Source: Clostridia bacterium (GTDB lineage: Bacteria > Aerophobota > Aerophobia > Aerophobales > AE-B3A). From it: DNA of 8,685 bases. A program made the translations under genes and the position numbers. The notes below the pieces were generated by a model, which had not been told where the DNA came from, ran no database searches, and saw only the letters and a program-made list of their open reading frames with translations. This document shows, piece by piece, positions 5,805 to 8,685 of this stretch (position 1 is its first letter; the number at the start of each line of letters is the position of its first letter). The DNA lies in NCBI GenBank assembly GCA_009618505.1, contig WJOQ01000266.1:1-8685 (forward strand), in the 5' to 3' direction.

Positions 5805-6539
5805 TTACGGGAAAGATAGTCCATCTAATTTCCGAATGGCTTTGTTTAAGACTTTAATACAATAATTTGGGTTATTCATTATATTTTTCCCCTCAAATCG
5901 GAGGACGGTCCAGCCATGTTCTCTCAGATAGAGGTCGCGCCTCCTATCTTTAATTTTCTGGGAGGATAGGCGATGCCACTTTTCGTTATCGCATTCTACA
6001 TCTATTTTACCTTTCTCACAGAAGACAGCAAAATCCAGCCGATAACGGCAATGTCCATCCTCCATGAGTAAGTATTCGTTAAATGCTTTAATTTTGTTTC
6101 TTTTCAAAAGTTTTTCCATAATTGCTTCGATGGGTTTTATATCGAACAATTCACTGATTTCGCTGGATTCAAACAATTTCGTAGGGGTGGTGAAGCCAAA
6201 ACTTACCCTCCTTCGGCTCTTGTTCCTAATTTTTTGAGGGAGTTCCTTAAGTGGACCTAAGTGAAGTTTATAATAAGTCTGGCCTGCCCTGGGATGACTT
6301 CTTTCCTCCGGGAGAAGTTCCCTTCGAGAAATAGGCGAAGAATACTTTATAGGGGCATAATAGTTTATGGATTTACCTTCTTTGCCAAAAACCCGGGTTT
6401 GATAAAGGGCCAAAAAATTCGCTTTTCTTTTAGGGGCATATTTAACTGGCATCCGGTACCAATGTTTATTCGAAGCTATTTCTAAATCCTTCCTCCGATT
6501 AACCACTCCCACTAAGACCAAATCCTGGTTATCTGGCAT
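5805..6539 (-). CDS. DUF559/Vsr-like endonuclease domain fused to an uncharacterised N-terminal domain
   Basis: The 244-aa protein has two parts. The C-terminal part (about 125-240) matches the DUF559 restriction-endonuclease-like fold. It shows R-L-D-F (D169), then a strand with V-E-C-D (E182, D184) and W-H (H189), then D-R-R-R-D-L-Y-L and G-W-T-V-L-R-F at 209-215. This is the usual order for Vsr/DUF559 nucleases. The N-terminal part (about 5-120) contains N-R-R-K-D, H-W-Y-R-M-P-V (26-32), Y-Q-T-R-V-F-G, N-Y-Y-A-P-I, H-P-R-A-G and Y-Y-K-L-H-L-G-P-L. I have the impression of seeing it in other hypothetical bacterial proteins but cannot name it; a beta-rich, PUA-like binding fold is only a guess. 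GAGAGG 5 bases before the ATG supports the start. DNA cleavage is inferred, not shown. Confidence 0.8.
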   Translation of the reverse strand: MPDNQDLVLVGVVNRRKDLEIASNKHWYRMPVKYAPKRKANFLALYQTRVFGKEGKSINYYAPIKYSSPISRRELLPEERSHPRAGQTYYKLHLGPLKELPQKIRNKSRRRVSFGFTTPTKLFESSEISELFDIKPIEAIMEKLLKRNKIKAFNEYLLMEDGHCRYRLDFAVFCEKGKIDVECDNEKWHRLSSQKIKDRRRDLYLREHGWTVLRFEGKNIMNNPNYCIKVLNKAIRKLDGLSFP

Positions 6540-6642
6540 TTAAGCCTCTCAACAAATATACCTGATACATTGCGGATTTCGCTTATGTCCTTGTTTTGAG
6601 TTCCTCTTTTGCCTTTTCGGCAAGATAGACTTTCATTAGAGA

Positions 6643-6668
6643 TTAGCTAAATCTTAAAATTTAGCTAA
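6643..6668. promoter_or_regulatory. Twin palindromic TTAGCTAA boxes / 10-bp inverted repeat
   Basis: TTAGCTAAAT (6643-6652) and ATTTAGCTAA (6659-6668) are perfect inverted repeats with a 6-base spacer. Each contains TTAGCTAA, itself an 8-bp palindrome, with centres 18 bp apart. The site lies in the 146-base gap after the metallopeptidase gene and about 105 bases before the DUF559 gene, which it may control. There is no T-run, so a terminator is less likely. The rest of the gap (6540-6642) holds no supported gene. Confidence 0.4.
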
Positions 6669-6685
6669 CACTTGAAATTTAATAT

Positions 6686-7195
6686 TTATTCAATATCCAA
6701 TTCTTGATTGTCTTCCATCCCTTTGGCAATGAGAAACCCCCGTGCTCTCTCTACCAACTTATAGCGATAGACAATATCCCAGAAAGCTTTACTGTGATTC
6801 GGCTCCAAAATATGGGCCATCTCATGCATAATAACATAATCCCTTACCCACTCAGGCATATGGGCGAGAGAATGAGATATGCGTATTGTCTTCTTTTTAT
6901 AATTACAGCTTCCGCATCTTTTCTGTTGATTTGTCACATATTCAATTGATTTAATTTTAATCTTTCCATCAAAATATATTTTGTTTAACTTATCAAACAC
7001 TTCCCTAAGATTATCTTCTTTATTAAGTTTCCTTTTTAGATTCCGTCTGGTAAATCTCTTCTCAAAATTTTTTATGATTTTATGCAGTTCTTTTTCTGGC
7101 ATATGTACCGGAGCATAAACATACATTATATCACCATCGAGTCTGGCGCTTATTGTCCTTTTTCGTCTCTTACTGCGTTTAACTTCTACTTTCAT
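6686..7195 (-). CDS. YgjP-like (DUF45/M48-type) zinc metallopeptidase
   Basis: Predicted cytosolic zinc-dependent hydrolase of the YgjP/DUF45 family; substrate unknown. The 169-aa protein has an N-terminal beta domain with R-S-K-R-R-K-R-T-I-S-A-R (7-18), a central helix, and Q-K-R-C-G-S-C (91-97), which corresponds to the family's R-W-G-S-C motif with Cys in place of Trp. The catalytic site is H-E-M-A-H (H124, E125, H128), followed by L-E-P-N-H-S-K-A-F-W (130-139), where H134 is the third ligand candidate. Length matches the short members of the family. There is no signal peptide. The ATG at 7195 has AAGG 6 bases upstream and lies 11 bases after the YkgJ-family frame. Members are often found near restriction-modification genes (general knowledge), which fits the nuclease gene next to it. 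Confidence 0.92.
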   Translation of the reverse strand: MKVEVKRSKRRKRTISARLDGDIMYVYAPVHMPEKELHKIIKNFEKRFTRRNLKRKLNKEDNLREVFDKLNKIYFDGKIKIKSIEYVTNQQKRCGSCNYKKKTIRISHSLAHMPEWVRDYVIMHEMAHILEPNHSKAFWDIVYRYKLVERARGFLIAKGMEDNQELDIE

Positions 7196-7206
7196 TTGAC
7201 GCCTTT

Positions 7207-7610
7207 TTAGTTACACTTTTTATTATTCCAGACTTCTTCTTTTAAACCTTCATAAACATTAAATACTATTGGGCAAATAGCTATATTCTCAATGACATTT
7301 ATCAAGCGGGAAACAAAATCATTTTTATGCAGATGGGGATAGGATCTGCAATTATCTGGGCAGTATTTATACTGGGAACACATATTATTATCCAAAAATG
7401 GGCAGGGCTTCTTATCGAAGGTGAATCCTTCATTGTTTTCTTCTTCAATTAGATATCTATCTTTAGAATTATGTATAGACAGATTTAAACCCTTAGATAG
7501 TCTTTTGATATCTTTCTGATTAAGAACTGGCAGAACCTCTTTACAGCAATTTCGGCAAGTTTTGCAATCAATTTTGGAAGATATATCTCTATATAATTGT
7601 GTTCAATCAC
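7207..7610 (-). pseudogene. YkgJ-family cysteine-cluster (zinc/iron-chelating) protein, frameshifted near its start
   Basis: The frame from 7602 to 7207 encodes 131 residues with the YkgJ pattern: I-D-C-K-T-C-R-N-C-C-K-E-V near the N-terminus, then K-P-C-P-F-L, M-C-S-Q-Y, C-P-D-N-C-R-S-Y-P-H and E-N-I-A-I-C-P-I-V-F-N. These cysteines are thought to bind a metal or Fe-S cluster; the function is unknown. This frame is closed upstream by a TGA at 7605-7603, and no ATG, GTG or TTG precedes the first cysteine cluster. In another frame a GTG at 7610-7608 has GGGAG (7622-7618) 7 bases upstream and overlaps the GH4 stop as GTGA. One extra base between about 7602 and 7588 would join that start to the cysteine frame, giving 134 aa. 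It is therefore a fresh frameshift, a sequence error or recoding. Confidence 0.75.
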
Positions 7611-8685
7611 CAAGAATCTCCCAGCCAGTTTCTATTTGCCTCAAACATCTCCTTTACCATCTTTTTTATTTCGGCCAGGCTTAAAACGGCAGAGGTTAAA
7701 GGATCAAAACAGATTGCCTGAAATATCATTCTCGCATCACCACTAATAGCACCCTCCACTGCCAGCTCTTCGCATCTAGCACTGATATTATTGAGAATAG
7801 CCAGTTGTGGCGGCAGCGAACCTACATGAATAGGACTAAATCCACGCTTGGAGGCAATTACTGGTACCTCAACACAGCAGCCTTCTGGAAGATTATCTAT
7901 AAGACCAAAGTTTCTGACATTTCCGTTGAATTCATACAGGGTTCCATCTCCAATTGTGGCATTGAAAATGTTTGCTGCATACTCTTTACCTCTTTTTAAG
8001 TCTATTGATGGTTCTTCAAGCCATTTCTTTATTTCAGATTTCCAGGTATTCTCTCTTTTGAGATATTCTTTTAAGATAAAGGCATATTCTCCCGGATTCC
8101 AGCCAGTACTATGCCTGCAATATTTCTCTATCAGGTCAGCTCTTTTTCTAAACCAGGCATTGTATTCCGAGTTATGGCCACTTGACTCGGTAGCATAGTA
8201 ATCCAGATGGACAAACATCTCATTTCTTACCTGCTCTTGATTGTAAATCTCAGGTCTCTTAACAGCTTCTTTAATAAGGGGGTAGACATCTTTACCATTC
8301 CTTTTGAACTCAAGAAACCAGGCCTGGTGATTTATCCCGGCACAAAGATAGGTAATCTCTTCCATAGGAGCACCTATCCACTTTCCCAACATTTCAGCTG
8401 TGCCCTGGACGCTGTGGCAAAGACCGGTTACTTTGACTTTGCTCTCACTTTGCATGGCACGACAAAGCATAGCCATAGGGTTTGTATAGTTGAGGAAAAT
8501 AGCCTCCGGGCAGTAACGCTCTATGTCTTTACATATGTCAAGCATTACTGGTATTGTCCTGAGGGCTCTGAAAATTCCAGCCGGGCCCCTGGTATCACCA
8601 ACATTTATATCCACTCCATACTTTTTGGGGATTTCTATATCTGACCGCCATACCTGGACCCCACCGACAAGGATGGTACAGACCA
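7607..8685 (-). CDS. Glycoside hydrolase family 4, alpha-galactosidase-like, N-terminus beyond the window edge
   Basis: GH4 enzymes cleave glycosides by an NAD- and Mn-dependent oxidation-elimination mechanism in the cytosol. The visible 359 residues start inside the Rossmann domain (L-V-G-G-V-Q-V-W-R, then D-I-E-I-P-K-K-Y-G). They continue through [16 protein letters not shown] and N-Y-T-N-P-M-A-M. The motif G-L-C-H-S-V-Q (Cys codon 8419-8417) carries the C-H-S-V signature associated in GH4 with alpha-galactosidases, unlike C-H-E-V (alpha-glucosidase) or C-N-V/I-P (6-phospho-beta-glucosidase). G-I-N-H-Q-A-W-F provides the second metal ligand, and [12 protein letters not shown] follows. The frame is open to the edge, so the GTG at 8614 is internal. 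About 90 N-terminal residues are missing. Its stop overlaps the GTG of the YkgJ-family gene. Confidence 0.93.
   Translation of the reverse strand, partial: VCTILVGGVQVWRSDIEIPKKYGVDINVGDTRGPAGIFRALRTIPVMLDICKDIERYCPEAIFLNYTNPMAMLCRAMQSESKVKVTGLCHSVQGTAEMLGKWIGAPMEEITYLCAGINHQAWFLEFKRNGKDVYPLIKEAVKRPEIYNQEQVRNEMFVHLDYYATESSGHNSEYNAWFRKRADLIEKYCRHSTGWNPGEYAFILKEYLKRENTWKSEIKKWLEEPSIDLKRGKEYAANIFNATIGDGTLYEFNGNVRNFGLIDNLPEGCCVEVPVIASKRGFSPIHVGSLPPQLAILNNISARCEELAVEGAISGDARMIFQAICFDPLTSAVLSLAEIKKMVKEMFEANRNWLGDSW

Noticed and set aside
6609..6623. TTGCC/GGCAA hairpin resembling the repeat at 2649-2686
   Set aside because: Only a 5-bp stem, and the AGATTGCC and AATGACA flanks are absent, so it is not a second copy on present evidence.
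6583..6636. A 17-codon minus-strand frame (M-K-V-Y-L-A-E-K...) just after the twin palindromes
   Set aside because: No Shine-Dalgarno site and too short to judge; no family recognised.
7207..7395. A 62-aa protein starting at a TTG inside the cysteine-cluster frame
   Set aside because: The start would discard the first conserved cysteine cluster, which lies in the same open frame upstream; it is the C-terminal part of the YkgJ-family gene.
7848..8644. Plus-strand frames opposite the GH4 gene
   Set aside because: No recognisable domains or ribosome sites; antisense shadows of a clear GH4 coding region.

Overview
The window is a bacterial chromosomal segment, AT-leaning by eye, with good Shine-Dalgarno sites, tightly packed genes and several 4-base stop/start overlaps. 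It carries RuvA, RuvB and an EpsC-type serine acetyltransferase, so it is bacterial rather than archaeal or viral. A two-cluster ferredoxin like those of 2-oxoacid:ferredoxin oxidoreductases, together with a CcdA/TlpA thiol-redox pair, fits an anaerobe or microaerophile. I cannot name the phylum. No rRNA, tRNA, CRISPR array, transposase or phage gene was seen.

Region 1 (1-804, minus strand) is the end of a cysteine operon. cysE overlaps by 4 bases the start of an Rrf2-family regulator gene that runs off the window edge. Region 2 (805-1008) is a divergent intergenic region with candidate promoters for both directions and short repeats over the cysE -35 box. Region 3 (1009-3170, plus strand) holds ccdA, a membrane-anchored TlpA-like thioredoxin, and a DUF2062 membrane protein. 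The DUF2062 gene has its own promoter-like sequence, followed by a palindromic element that looks like a dispersed repeat.

Region 4 (3200-5083, minus strand) holds a 75-residue 2[4Fe-4S] ferredoxin gene overlapping ruvA by 4 bases, followed by ruvB. Upstream of it lie a small nucleotidyltransferase gene and a 34-codon reading frame that overlaps its stop codon. Region 5 (5805-7195, minus strand) is accessory in character. It has a DUF559-type nuclease fused to an N-terminal domain I cannot name, and a YgjP/DUF45 zinc metallopeptidase. Region 6 (7207-8685, minus strand) is a GH4 alpha-galactosidase-like gene, cut by the window edge, overlapping a YkgJ-family cysteine-cluster gene. That second gene seems to have lost its reading frame by one base just after its start codon.

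Functionally there is a cysteine-synthesis/regulator pair, a thiol-disulfide relay (CcdA passes electrons across the membrane to TlpA), the RuvAB branch-migration motor, a carbohydrate enzyme, and small accessory genes that may form a loose defence or stress cassette. The best candidates for something undescribed are the 34-aa partner of the nucleotidyltransferase, the nuclease fusion, and the twin palindromic boxes between the metallopeptidase and nuclease genes.
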